Program-made: the position numbers and the translations under genes | The notes under the pieces: model-generated | What the model saw: only the letters and a program-made list of their open reading frames with translations | The model's database searches: none | Told to the model about the DNA's origin: nothing | Shown: positions 27,613-35,830 of the stretch, piece by piece | Numbering within the stretch: position 1 is the stretch's first letter | How the letters are laid out: each line of letters starts with the position of its first letter | NCBI RefSeq assembly: GCF_009729555.1 | Contig: NZ_WODC01000008.1 | Coordinates: 62,001 to 126,000, forward strand | Origin: Pseudodesulfovibrio alkaliphilus | GTDB taxonomy: Bacteria; Desulfobacterota; Desulfovibrionia; Desulfovibrionales; Desulfovibrionaceae | Direction of reading: 5' to 3' | DNA: 64,000 bases

Positions 27613-28575
27613 CTATTGATGGAGCCAGCAGCGCACCTGACGGCCGGGGCCGGTCTCAAGGAGCGGCGGCAGCGTTGTGCAGCGTTCAAAGGCGTGTTGG
27701 CAGCGCGGTCGGAAGCGGCATCCCTCGGGCAGATCAAAGATGCCGGGCACAATGCCGGGGATGGGGTTCAGCTCGCTCCTGTCGCCCAGCACCGGCACCG
27801 AGGCGAGCAGACCCTGGGTATAGGGGTGCAGCGGCTCGGCGAAGAGCGGCCCGACCTCGCACAGCTCCACCACCTTGCCCGCGTACATGATCGCCACCCG
27901 TCGGGCCATGCGCGCCACCACGCCAAGATCGTGGGTGATGAGCATCAGCGAGCCGTTCATTCGCGCCTTGAGGTCGTTCATCAGGTCAAGGATCTGGGCC
28001 TGGACCGTGACATCCAGGGCCGTGGTCGGTTCGTCGGCGATGAGCAGGGAGGGGTTGCAGGCCAGGGCCATGGCGATCATCACCCTCTGGCGCATTCCGC
28101 CGGAAAGCTCGTGGGGATAGGCGCGGGCCACTTTGGCCGGATTGGGGATGCCAACCCGGGCCAGGGCGTCCACAGCCCCGGCCAGGGCAGTGCGTCCGTC
28201 CAGTCCCTGGTGCAGCCGCAGCGGCTCGGCGATCTGGTCGTCAATGCGGAAGACCGGGTTCAGCGCGGTCATGGGCTCCTGAAAGATCATGGAGATCTGG
28301 TTGCCCCGGATTCGGCGAAGCTCGGATTCGTCCATGGCGAGCAGGTCGCTTCCCTTGTAGAGAATGGAGCCGTCCGTGACCCGCCCCGGCGGGTCGGGCA
28401 CCAGGCCAAGGATGGACAGGGCGAGCACGGTCTTGCCGCACCCGGACTCGCCCACCACGGCCAGGGTTTCTCCTTGCATTAGGGAGAGGCTGACGGTATC
28501 CACCGCCTTGGCGATGCCTTGCGGGGAGGAAAAGCGGGTGGTCAGTCCGCGTATGTCCAGAAGAGTGTCGTGCAT
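27613..28575 (-). CDS. Oligopeptide/dipeptide ABC transporter ATPase (OppD/DppD)
   Basis: Partner ATPase of the peptide importer, 320 residues. Walker [11 protein letters not shown]-loop [14 protein letters not shown], signature [13 protein letters not shown], Walker [17 protein letters not shown], and the same C-terminal cysteine region ([15 protein letters not shown]). Start ATG 28575 after a weak GGAAAAG; GTG 28599 is an alternative. Its TAG stop is part of the ribosome site of the next gene. No permease or binding protein is adjacent, since upstream is the divergent trmFO. Confidence 0.92.
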   Translation of the reverse strand: MHDTLLDIRGLTTRFSSPQGIAKAVDTVSLSLMQGETLAVVGESGCGKTVLALSILGLVPDPPGRVTDGSILYKGSDLLAMDESELRRIRGNQISMIFQEPMTALNPVFRIDDQIAEPLRLHQGLDGRTALAGAVDALARVGIPNPAKVARAYPHELSGGMRQRVMIAMALACNPSLLIADEPTTALDVTVQAQILDLMNDLKARMNGSLMLITHDLGVVARMARRVAIMYAGKVVELCEVGPLFAEPLHPYTQGLLASVPVLGDRSELNPIPGIVPGIFDLPEGCRFRPRCQHAFERCTTLPPLLETGPGRQVRCWLHQ

Positions 28576-28664
28576 TGTCTTTTCCGTCTGGCTTTTCACT
28601 GGTTCGCCATTTTGGCCCGTATACGGCATATCGCGGCGAACGTAAACGATACCGGGGATATGAA

Positions 28665-29993
28665 ATGGCACGGGTTGCGATTATCGGCGGCGGTCTGGCC
28701 GGGTGCGACTGCGCTTGGCAGCTTGCTCGGGCCGGAGTGTCCGTCGAACTCTATGAAATGAAGCCCCACCTGCGCTCGGAGGCCCATACCGAAGACGGGC
28801 TTGCCGAGCTGGTCTGCTCCAATTCCTTCCGAGCCACCGGCCCGGCCGCGGCCATCGGCCTGCTCAAGGAGGAGTTGGACTGCCTGGGCAGTCTGGTCAT
28901 GGAGGCGGCCCACGCCACCCGTGTTCCGGCGGGCGGGGCGCTGGCCGTTGACCGGGCGCTCTTTTCGGACCACGTCACCCGCAGGATTGGGGAGCATTCG
29001 TTGATCACGGTCATCCGCCGCGAGATTGCGGACCTGGACGCACCCGAACTGGCGGGGACCGACGCCGTGGTCGTGGCCGCCGGTCCTCTGGCCAGCCCTA
29101 CGCTGACGGCCAGTCTGATCCGTGTGGTGGGCGACGAGCGGCTCTATTTCTACGACGCCATCGCGCCCATTGTCACCCGCGAGTCCATCGACTTTGCCAA
29201 GGCTTTCTGGGGCTCCCGCTGGAAACCCGAGGACGATGACTATCTCAACTGCCCCATGACCGAGGACGAGTACAAGGCTTTCGTGGCCGAGTTGCTGGCG
29301 GGCGGGAAGGTCCGGCCCCGCGACTTCGAGCAGGAGGTCCATTTCGAGGGGTGTCTGCCCGTGGAAGCCATGGCCGAGCGTGGGGAGATGACCCTGGCCT
29401 TCGGCCCCCTCAAGCCTGTGGGACTGGTGGACCCGAGAACCGGCGAGCGGCCCTTTGCCGTGGTCCAGCTACGCACCGAGAACCGCGACAAGACGGCCTT
29501 CAACCTGGTGGGCTTTCAGACCAAGCTCACCTACCCGGAGCAAAAACGCATTTTCCGCATGATCCCCGGTCTTGAGAAGGCCGAGTTCCTGCGCCTGGGT
29601 TCCATCCACCGCAACACCTACGTCAACGCGCCCGATGTGCTTGACGGCGACCTCCAGCTTCGGGCCAGACCCGGTTATTATCTTGCCGGGCAGATCACCG
29701 GGGTGGAGGGGTATCTGGAATCCTCTGCCTGCGGGCTCTGGGTGGGGCTGTCGCTGGCGCGGCGGCTGTCGGGCGGGTCAGTGCTTGCGCCGCCTCCCGA
29801 GACGGCCCTGGGGGCGCTTCTGGGTCATCTGGCCACAAAGCCCGACAAGCGTTTCCAGCCCTCCAACGTGAACTTCGGCCTCATGCCCGGATTGTCCGGC
29901 AAGATGAAAAAGAAATTCCGCAAGGAGGCCTATGGCGCTCGTGCCGTGGAGGCTTTCGCCTCCTGGATCGAACGGGCCGGACTGGGCGGCTGA
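28665..29993 (+). CDS. trmFO: Methylenetetrahydrofolate--tRNA-(uracil-5-)-methyltransferase
   Basis: Folate- and FAD-dependent enzyme that forms m5U54 in the T-loop of tRNA. The FAD-binding [14 protein letters not shown] starts at residue 8. [10 protein letters not shown] and the [13 protein letters not shown] motif with catalytic cysteine are diagnostic, and the C-terminal [16 protein letters not shown] closes the FAD site. 442 residues. ATG 28665 is the start; the upstream open codons are not family-like. Divergent from oppD across 89 bases. Confidence 0.95.
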   Translation: MARVAIIGGGLAGCDCAWQLARAGVSVELYEMKPHLRSEAHTEDGLAELVCSNSFRATGPAAAIGLLKEELDCLGSLVMEAAHATRVPAGGALAVDRALFSDHVTRRIGEHSLITVIRREIADLDAPELAGTDAVVVAAGPLASPTLTASLIRVVGDERLYFYDAIAPIVTRESIDFAKAFWGSRWKPEDDDYLNCPMTEDEYKAFVAELLAGGKVRPRDFEQEVHFEGCLPVEAMAERGEMTLAFGPLKPVGLVDPRTGERPFAVVQLRTENRDKTAFNLVGFQTKLTYPEQKRIFRMIPGLEKAEFLRLGSIHRNTYVNAPDVLDGDLQLRARPGYYLAGQITGVEGYLESSACGLWVGLSLARRLSGGSVLAPPPETALGALLGHLATKPDKRFQPSNVNFGLMPGLSGKMKKKFRKEAYGARAVEAFASWIERAGLGG

Positions 29994-30111
29994 TCCAGGG
30001 GGCCGAAACATCAAGGCTTGCCTAAAGGGCGGCTTTTGCGCAAGGTGAAGTGGAGGGACTGCCCGCAAGGCTTGCGGCAGACCGGAATCTATCACTCACA
30101 GGAGCGCAACC

Positions 30112-31416
30112 ATGGCTGTCAAACCCCTGGGGCCGCAGACCCTGGCCCTGCATGCGGGACATTCGCCCGATGCCGACACCGGCTCCAGGGCAGTGCCCGT
30201 GCATCTGACCACCAGCTACGTCTTTCGCGACACCGAGCACGCGGCCAACCTCTTCGCCCTCAGGGAGCCGGGCTACATATACACCCGGCTGATGAACCCG
30301 ACCACCGACGTTCTGGAGCGGCGTCTGGCCGAGCTGCACGGCGCTGCCGCAGCGCTGGCCACGGCCTCGGGCATGGCTGCCATTTTCTACGCCGTGACCA
30401 CCATCACCTCGGCCGGACAGAACATCGTCACGGGCTCCAACCTCTATGGCGGCACCCAAACCCTGTTCGAGCATACCTTGAAGCGCTTCGGCATCGAGGC
30501 GCGGTTCGTGGACTCGTCCGACCCTGCCAACTTCGAGGTGGCCATCGACAAGAACACGCGGCTTGTCTACACCGAATCCATCGGCAACCCGCGCTGCAAC
30601 GTGGACGACATCCAGGGCATCGCCGATGTGGCCCACGCCCACGGTCTGCCTCTGGTGCTTGATGCCACGGTTTCGCCGCCGCCCATGTTCAACGGGTTCG
30701 ATCACGGGGCCGACATCCTGGTCTATTCCCTGACCAAGATTATCGGCGGCCACGGTACGGCCATCGGCGGAGCCATCGTGGACAAGGGCGAATTCGATTG
30801 GGGCGTCTCGGGCAGATACCCCGAGCTGACCGGGCCGGACCCTACCTACGGCGGGGTCAATCTCTGGGAGGCCCTGGGGGGTGCGCAGGGCACTCCCTGC
30901 CCGGCGCTGGCCACCAAGGCGCGTATCGGTCTGCTGCGGGACACGGGCGCGGCCCTGTCGCCCATGAACAGCTTTCTCATTCTTCAAGGGCTCGAAACCC
31001 TGCCCCTGCGTGTGCGCAGGCATTGCGAGAATGCCCGCAAGGTGGCCGAGTTCCTGGACACGCATTATGCCGTGGAGTGGGTCAACTACGCGGGGCTGCC
31101 CGGCCACAAGGACCACGGCCGGGCCTCGGCCATGTTCCCGCTGGGACCGGGCGCGGTCTTCGGCTTTGGCATCAAGGGCGGGCTTGCGGCCGGGCAGCGG
31201 TTCATCGAGTCGGTCAGGCTCTGCTCGCACCTAGCCAACATCCTCGACGCCAAGACCCTGGTCATCCATCCGGCTTCGACCACCCATTCCCAGTCCACCC
31301 CGGCCGAGCAACTGGCCGCGGGCGTGCCGCCGGACATGATCCGCATCTCTGTTGGCATCGAGGATGTGGAGGACATCATCGCCGACCTGGATCAGGCCCT
31401 GGCCAAGTCGCAATGA
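30112..31416 (+). CDS. metY: O-acetylhomoserine sulfhydrylase-type PLP enzyme
   Basis: Cys/Met-metabolism PLP enzyme of 434 residues that most likely makes homocysteine from O-acetylhomoserine and sulfide, well suited to a sulfide-producing cell. Seen: YIYTRLMNPTTDVLERR (phosphate-binding), ASGMAAIFYAV, YTESIGNPRCNV, DATVSPPP where most homologues have D-N-T-x-A-T-P, and the PLP lysine in VYSLTKIIGGHGTAIGG. The length and the SLTK..GGHG pattern fit MetY better than MetB or MetC. A methionine gamma-lyase activity cannot be excluded. Ribosome site AGGAGC. The 118-base upstream gap holds a hairpin (30059-30080) but no riboswitch I can recognise. Confidence 0.85.
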   Translation: MAVKPLGPQTLALHAGHSPDADTGSRAVPVHLTTSYVFRDTEHAANLFALREPGYIYTRLMNPTTDVLERRLAELHGAAAALATASGMAAIFYAVTTITSAGQNIVTGSNLYGGTQTLFEHTLKRFGIEARFVDSSDPANFEVAIDKNTRLVYTESIGNPRCNVDDIQGIADVAHAHGLPLVLDATVSPPPMFNGFDHGADILVYSLTKIIGGHGTAIGGAIVDKGEFDWGVSGRYPELTGPDPTYGGVNLWEALGGAQGTPCPALATKARIGLLRDTGAALSPMNSFLILQGLETLPLRVRRHCENARKVAEFLDTHYAVEWVNYAGLPGHKDHGRASAMFPLGPGAVFGFGIKGGLAAGQRFIESVRLCSHLANILDAKTLVIHPASTTHSQSTPAEQLAAGVPPDMIRISVGIEDVEDIIADLDQALAKSQ

Positions 31417-31596
31417 CGCATTGAAAGAAAAGGAAACACCCCGTAATCCTCCAAGGGACAGGAGGTGTCTGATACACTGTGAGTGTCGTCGCATTGCCTG
31501 AGGGCGGCATACAGGCAACTTGTTGAGAATGCCCATAATTGTTCTGGACATGGGCCCCAGCAAAAGGGCCACCAGAAATTCCATCATGCTGTACAT
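31231..31596 (-). CDS. Possible small ORF with hydrophobic N-terminus
   Basis: ATG 31596 sits six bases after AGGGGG, with an N-terminus MYSMMEFLVALLLGPMSRT that is hydrophobic and could insert in the membrane. The first 60 codons occupy the gap after metY; the rest runs antisense into metY, where coding sense is doubtful, so the true 3' end or even the gene is uncertain. The ribosome site is inside a strong hairpin. It could be a small membrane peptide, a toxin-like peptide, or chance. Confidence 0.25.
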   Translation of the reverse strand: MYSMMEFLVALLLGPMSRTIMGILNKLPVCRPQAMRRHSQCIRHLLSLGGLRGVSFSFNASLRLGQGLIQVGDDVLHILDANRDADHVRRHARGQLLGRGGLGMGGRSRMDDQGLGVEDVG

Positions 31597-31598
31597 AA

Positions 31599-31633
31599 GA
31601 ATCCCCCTAGCTGTTGGCACAGTAGGGGGATTC
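31599..31633 (-). promoter_or_regulatory. Strong hairpin covering a ribosome-binding site
   Basis: GAATCCCCCTA (31633-31623 on the minus strand) pairs perfectly with TAGGGGGATTC (31609-31599). An inner CTGT/ACAG stem around a GCCA loop extends it to about 15 base pairs with one bulged C. The right arm contains AGGGGG, the ribosome site of the ATG at 31596. No T-run follows on either strand, so it is not a standard terminator. Confidence 0.6.
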
Positions 31634-31686
31634 CGGTTGTGTAAGGCAAAAGCGATCCGGGGTTTTTCATTGCCGGAGTTTCCGCG

Positions 31687-32019
31687 TCAGAAGAGAATCT
31701 TCTCCGGCGGCCGCCGCTCGGGCACGACCCGCTTTTCGATGGCGTCCTCGTTGAACTCCCGGCTGACGTACAGGCCGCAGAAACAGGCCCCGTACTCGGC
31801 TACGTCCGCCTCGCGGTAAACGCAGGGACAGATGATGTCCCGGTCGCTCTCCAGGTCGCCGTTGGCCAGCCGGCAGGGGCAGGCCATGTAGCCCAGGCGT
31901 TCCTTGCAGGTGAGCAGGCTCTCCATGAGGGCCATGGTCATCTCCATGTCCTTGTTGAAGAAATACCCTTTGGGTTCCTGAATTTTTCTGAGTCGGTCAT
32001 AGAGTTCCTTTGCGTCCAT
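31687..32019 (-). CDS. Ferredoxin:thioredoxin reductase catalytic subunit-like protein
   Basis: 110 residues with the FTR-beta cysteine pattern: CPCR (C47, C49), CPC (C64, C66) and CFC (C79, C81, CHC in plants). Four of these bind a [4Fe-4S] cluster and two form the redox disulfide that passes ferredoxin electrons to a thioredoxin-type protein. The spacers are 14 and 12 residues, against 16 and 8 in plants. C38 is an additional cysteine. ATG 32019 follows AAGGAG, two bases after the glutaredoxin stop, so the two are surely coupled. There is no variable (alpha) subunit. Confidence 0.88.
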   Translation of the reverse strand: MDAKELYDRLRKIQEPKGYFFNKDMEMTMALMESLLTCKERLGYMACPCRLANGDLESDRDIICPCVYREADVAEYGACFCGLYVSREFNEDAIEKRVVPERRPPEKILF

Positions 32020-32021
32020 GC

Positions 32022-32273
32022 TCACTCCTTCAGGGCTTCGTCGATCTGGTCCTTGTGGAAGCCCACGATGACCTTGTCCTTGATCACGATGGTGGGAAAG
32101 GACACGGCGGGATTGTGTCCTTTGACTTCCTTGATGATCTCCTTGCGCTCGTCGCCGGTCAGCTCGTCCACGTGGACGCATTTGTATTTGATGCCGCATT
32201 CGTCCAGGTATTTCTTGGCATTGCGGCAGTGGATACAGGTCGAAAGGGCGTACACCTTGACATCGTCGCTCAT
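32022..32273 (-). CDS. Glutaredoxin-family protein
   Basis: 83-residue thioredoxin-fold protein with the active site CIHC (C13-C16), the cis-proline in SFPTIVIKD, and the C-terminal VGFHKDQIDEAL helix. The C-x-x-C is not the CPYC of classical glutaredoxins and resembles NrdH-like or archaeal redoxins. Because the FTR catalytic subunit follows directly, it is the likely electron acceptor of that enzyme. GGAGG ribosome site. Confidence 0.9.
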   Translation of the reverse strand: MSDDVKVYALSTCIHCRNAKKYLDECGIKYKCVHVDELTGDERKEIIKEVKGHNPAVSFPTIVIKDKVIVGFHKDQIDEALKE

Positions 32274-32342
32274 TCTGGTGGCCTCCGTTTTGGGTGGTTG
32301 GGTGTCGTGCCTGTCGTCCGGCCCGGCGGATGCCGGTGTCGA

Positions 32343-33233
32343 CTATCCGCGTCCGGCGAGGGCAACCTCAAGCCTGCGCACAGCCAGGGAGCAGGCAAAG
32401 GTCAGGACAAAATACATGACCAGCACGGTGGTCCATATCTCGAAGCTGCGGTAGGTCGTGGTCATTATCTGCTGAGCCTGGAAAGTCAGCTCTTCGATGG
32501 AGATGACCGAGACGATGGCCGAGTCCTTGATGATGGATATAAACTGTCCGGCCAGAGCTGGCAACATGCGCTGCATGGCCTGGGGCAGCACGATGTGGCG
32601 CATGGCCCTGGCCCGGCCCATGCCCAGCGCCGTGGCCGCCTCCCACTGGCCGCGCTCCACGGACTGGATGCCCGCCCGCACGATCTCGGCGATGTATGCC
32701 CCTTCGATCAGGGCCAGGGTTATCACGGCCGAGAGGAATTGCGGAAAGCGGTCCATCCGTCCGAAGAGCCAGGACATCCCGGCCCGTGTCTCGTCTGACA
32801 GGGAGCGCGTGAAGTGGTCCACCCCAAGCCAGTGCATGATCTGATCGCCGATGAAGAAGTAGAAGACGAAGATCAGCACCAAAGGCGGGGTATTGCGGAT
32901 CAGGCCCACATAGGTGGCGGCCAACTGCCGCGACAGCAGGCGGGGGCTGACGCGCATCAGTCCCGCGGCAGTGCCGATGACCGTTCCAAGCACCCCGGCC
33001 CACAGGCTTAAGCGCAGGGTGGTGATCAGCCCCTCGGCGAGCAGGCCGGGCCGCCACGTCCCGGCCGTCTCGTCGAAACGAAACAGATAGTGCCAGACCG
33101 CGTCCCATCGCCAGTGGTAGTTCAGTCCGGTGGCGGCGCGATAGGCCATGTAGGCTGTCCCGGCCGCTATCGCCGTCAGCAGGGCGATGTCGAGCAGGGT
33201 GATCCGCCGTGCGGGGCTCCCTTTGTCCTTCAC
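32343..33233 (-). CDS. Amino-acid ABC transporter permease (HisM/GlnP family)
   Basis: 296-residue inner-membrane permease of a polar amino-acid importer. Hydrophobic helices begin at about 10, then after LAEGLITTLRLSLWAGVLGTVIG. The EAA-type coupling loop is seen as EAATALGMGRARAMRHIVLPQA. RNTPPLVLIFVFYF is typical of the His/Glu/Arg permease family. Start GTG 33233. Thirteen bases after the binding-protein gene. Confidence 0.9.
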   Translation of the reverse strand: MKDKGSPARRITLLDIALLTAIAAGTAYMAYRAATGLNYHWRWDAVWHYLFRFDETAGTWRPGLLAEGLITTLRLSLWAGVLGTVIGTAAGLMRVSPRLLSRQLAATYVGLIRNTPPLVLIFVFYFFIGDQIMHWLGVDHFTRSLSDETRAGMSWLFGRMDRFPQFLSAVITLALIEGAYIAEIVRAGIQSVERGQWEAATALGMGRARAMRHIVLPQAMQRMLPALAGQFISIIKDSAIVSVISIEELTFQAQQIMTTTYRSFEIWTTVLVMYFVLTFACSLAVRRLEVALAGRG

Positions 33234-33246
33234 TGCGACTCGCCCG

Positions 33247-34089
33247 CTACTCTATCAGGCTTTCCCATTCGCTGGTGGCGAACCAGTAGTGGTAGCGGTT
33301 TTGCAGCCACCCTTTGCTCAATGTCACGCGCACCCAGTTGTCGAGCCAGTTGAGGAAGTCGAGGTCGCCCTTGCGCACGGCAAAGGCGATGGGTTCGCTG
33401 GTGAAGTCGTCGTCAAGGGGCAGATAGAGCCTGTTCGCGTATTCGGCCGCCAGATTGGCGGGCAGGGGACTTGAGGCCACCAGGGCGTGAGCCCGGTTGT
33501 TGAGCAGTTCCTGGATGGTCTGGGATTCCTCGTCAAAGAAGAGGATCTTGGCCTTGGGCAGAAAGTTCTTGGCAGCCTCGGCGGCCGTGGTGCCCAAGCG
33601 CACGGCGATGGTCGTCTCCGGGGTGTTGAACTGTTCCAGGGAGTCGCGCCCTGGGGCCAGCGTGCCTGACGCCACCATGGACATGCCCGAGAATTCGTAA
33701 GGGGCGGAGAAGTTCACCTTCAGGTTGCGGGCCGGGGTCACGGACATGCCTCCGATGATGATGTCGAACTTGCCGGTGAGCAGGGCCGGGATGATGCCCG
33801 ACCACTTGGTGGGCACGAATTCGACATCCACGCCCATGTCCTCGGCCAGTTTTTTGGCGACCTCGATCTCGAAGCCGATGTAATTACCGTCCCTGTCTTT
33901 AATGGCCCAGGGTTTGAAGGTGTCGAAGCCGACCCGGATGGTGCCGCGCTTGAGGATTTCCTCAAGCTGGCTTGTCCTGGCGTCGGACGGGGCAGGGGTG
34001 GACGATTCCCGGGGGGGCTGGCCGCACCCCTGGGCGAGCAGGACGAGGCAGAGCAGGGCTGCCGTGGCCGTATGGCGGAATAATTTCAT
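33247..34089 (-). CDS. Amino-acid ABC transporter substrate-binding lipoprotein
   Basis: 280-residue type-3 solute-binding protein. The signal ends in the lipobox LAQGC (Cys22), so it is membrane-anchored in the periplasm. The mature part begins with a Pro/Ser linker, then GTIRVGFDTFKPWAIKDRDG, IGFEIEVAKKLAEDMGVDVE and WSGIIPALLTGKFDIIIGGMS, the ligand-binding hallmarks for basic or polar amino acids. Ribosome site AAAGGAG. It lies between two permeases; the ATPase gene is not in the window. Confidence 0.92.
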   Translation of the reverse strand: MKLFRHTATAALLCLVLLAQGCGQPPRESSTPAPSDARTSQLEEILKRGTIRVGFDTFKPWAIKDRDGNYIGFEIEVAKKLAEDMGVDVEFVPTKWSGIIPALLTGKFDIIIGGMSVTPARNLKVNFSAPYEFSGMSMVASGTLAPGRDSLEQFNTPETTIAVRLGTTAAEAAKNFLPKAKILFFDEESQTIQELLNNRAHALVASSPLPANLAAEYANRLYLPLDDDFTSEPIAFAVRKGDLDFLNWLDNWVRVTLSKGWLQNRYHYWFATSEWESLIE

Positions 34090-34113
34090 GGCGGACTCCT
34101 TTGATCCGGCCCC

Positions 34114-34233
34114 TCAGGCCGGGTTGATGGTCTGGTCTTTCCGGCACGAGGCCTGAGCGAAGGTGACGTGGGACACGCCCAAAATGACTATCATGACGCC
34201 TTTGTCGGTCTTGATCGCTCTCCAGATGGTCAT
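34114..34233 (-). CDS. 39-residue ORF coupled to the permease
   Basis: ATG 34233 overlaps the permease stop as ATGA and is preceded by AGGAGCGCATCCC, a good ribosome site. The peptide MTIWRAIKTDKGVMIVILGV... has a hydrophobic middle (residues 12-25) and a polar Cys-containing end, and stops 24 bases before the binding-protein ATG. It may be a small membrane accessory of the transporter or a translational coupler. No homologue can be named from memory. Confidence 0.5.
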   Translation of the reverse strand: MTIWRAIKTDKGVMIVILGVSHVTFAQASCRKDQTINPA

Positions 34234-35078
34234 GGGATGCGCTCCTGTGGTTGAAAGTCATGGCCGTTGGTCTTGTCGCGCTGCTCAAGCATCCTGGCCG
34301 CGCCGGACAGAACGAGGGTCACGGCCAGATACACGGCTGCGACAGTGAACCATATCTCAAAGGTCAGAAAGGTCTCGGCGTCGATCATCCGTCCCTGCTG
34401 GGTCAGGTCCATGATGGCGATGGTGCTGACCAGTGCGGAATCCTTGACCAGCGACACGGCCTGGCTGGTCATGGGCGGCAGGACGCGGCGCACGGCCTGG
34501 GGCAGGATAATGTGCCGATACATGGCAAAGGGGCTCATGCCCAGGCTCCTGGCGGCCTCCCACTGGCCCGCGTGGATGGAGGTGATGCCTGCGCGAAGGA
34601 TTTCCGAAGCGTACGCCCCCTCGAACAGGCTCAAGGCAATGACAGCGGCCCAGAAGGCCGGGATGTCGAGGATGGGTGCGATGACGAAGTAGATGAAGAA
34701 GAGTTGGATGAGCAGGGGGGAGTTGCGGATCAATTCCATGTAAACCCTGGCCGTGCCGCGAGCCACCAGAGAGGCGGACATACGCATCAGCGCTGTGACA
34801 AGACCGATGCACAGCATCAGCCCCATGCTCACGGCGGTGATCTGCAGGGTGACGCCAAATCCCTGCATGAGCGGCCCCCAGGCCAACCCCTGGTCGGTAA
34901 TCTGCCAAAGATATTTGGGAATCTGATACCACTGCCAGTTGTATCCCGACTGCTGGGTGCCCTCTGCCAGCAGCCAGACCATACCGGCCATGAGGCAGAG
35001 GTACAGGCCGGTGTCCGTCAGCGCGTTACGGGCTATTCTCCTGGTCCAGGCTGGCCTCGGGCGGCGTGGTTGCTCCAT
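34230..35078 (-). CDS. Amino-acid ABC transporter permease (HisQ/GlnP family)
   Basis: 282 residues, second permease of the importer. A first helix (LYLCLMAGMVWLLAEG) is followed by a periplasmic loop with WQWYQIPKYLWQI, then LQITAVSMGLMLCIGLVTAL. The EAA loop is EAARSLGMSPFAMYRHIILPQA and RNSPLLIQLFFIYF the family strand. ATG 35078 after AGGAAA is preferred over a longer frame. First gene of the transporter operon. Confidence 0.9.
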   Translation of the reverse strand: MEQPRRPRPAWTRRIARNALTDTGLYLCLMAGMVWLLAEGTQQSGYNWQWYQIPKYLWQITDQGLAWGPLMQGFGVTLQITAVSMGLMLCIGLVTALMRMSASLVARGTARVYMELIRNSPLLIQLFFIYFVIAPILDIPAFWAAVIALSLFEGAYASEILRAGITSIHAGQWEAARSLGMSPFAMYRHIILPQAVRRVLPPMTSQAVSLVKDSALVSTIAIMDLTQQGRMIDAETFLTFEIWFTVAAVYLAVTLVLSGAARMLEQRDKTNGHDFQPQERIP

Positions 35079-35188
35079 CTGTTTCCTGTCGGGGCGGCGG
35101 GTTGCATGGCAAAAGGGGCTGTCGACATCAGCATAGCATATTTCCCGAGGGTGTCTACGCGCCAAGCCTGTGAAGCTCGGCGGGGGGC

Positions 35189-35830
35189 TTAGACAAGCCC
35201 GGGCTGGTGCGTATCGATGAGCGCCCTGATTCGGCCGAAGACTTCTTCGGGAGCGGAGGAGGCGTCGGCCACCTTGATCCGGTCGCGGTTGAGGGCAGCC
35301 CAGGTCAGGTACCCCTCGCGGATTCGGCGGTGGAATGAGAGATGTTCGGCTTCGAAGCGGCCCTCGGCCAGGGTTTTGTCGTCCTCCATGTTGCGCCGGG
35401 TGGCCCGGTCAAGGCCCAGTTCGGGATCAAGGTCGAGGACGATGGTAAGGTCCGGCCAGACGCCGTTCACGGCAACTTCGTTGAGCTTTTTGAGCATATC
35501 GATGTCCAGGCCGCGCCCAAAGCCCTGATAGACGATGGTCGAGTCAGCGAACCGATCGCAGAGCACCACGCGGCCCGCTTCGAGCTGGGGTTTGATTATC
35601 TGGGCCACATGTTGGGCGCGGTCGGCCAGATAGAGGAAGAGTTCGGTGATGGCCGTCAGGTCCGAGTTGTCCACATGCAGAAGCATCTGACGCAGTTCCT
35701 GGCCCACGCGGCTTCCACCGGGCTCGCGGGTGAGGAAGACCTCCCTACCCTTGCTCTCTAGGTGGTCGCGCAGTCTTGCGATCTGGGTGGTTTTGCCCGT
35801 GCCCTCTATGCCTTCAAAGGTAACAAACAT
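35189..35830 (-). CDS. tmk: Thymidylate kinase
   Basis: Phosphorylates dTMP to dTDP. P-loop FEGIEGTGKTTQ at 4-15, the DR motif in VLCDRFADSTIVYQGFGRG, and the LID region RATRRNMEDDKTLAEGRFE. 213 residues. ATG 35830 follows GGAGAATCA and overlaps the end of the upstream HD gene by 25 bases. The gene pair suggests co-expression with nucleic-acid metabolism. Confidence 0.95.
   Translation of the reverse strand: MFVTFEGIEGTGKTTQIARLRDHLESKGREVFLTREPGGSRVGQELRQMLLHVDNSDLTAITELFLYLADRAQHVAQIIKPQLEAGRVVLCDRFADSTIVYQGFGRGLDIDMLKKLNEVAVNGVWPDLTIVLDLDPELGLDRATRRNMEDDKTLAEGRFEAEHLSFHRRIREGYLTWAALNRDRIKVADASSAPEEVFGRIRALIDTHQPGLV

Noticed and set aside
27613-27615. TAG between oppD and oppF as a pyrrolysine codon
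   Set aside because: The TAG is part of a near-perfect ribosome site at ideal distance to ATT, which explains it more simply; no pyl genes are in the window.
29994-30111. SAM riboswitch upstream of metY
   Set aside because: A hairpin exists at 30059-30080, but the conserved SAM-I core segments and kink-turn are not visible and the gap is short.
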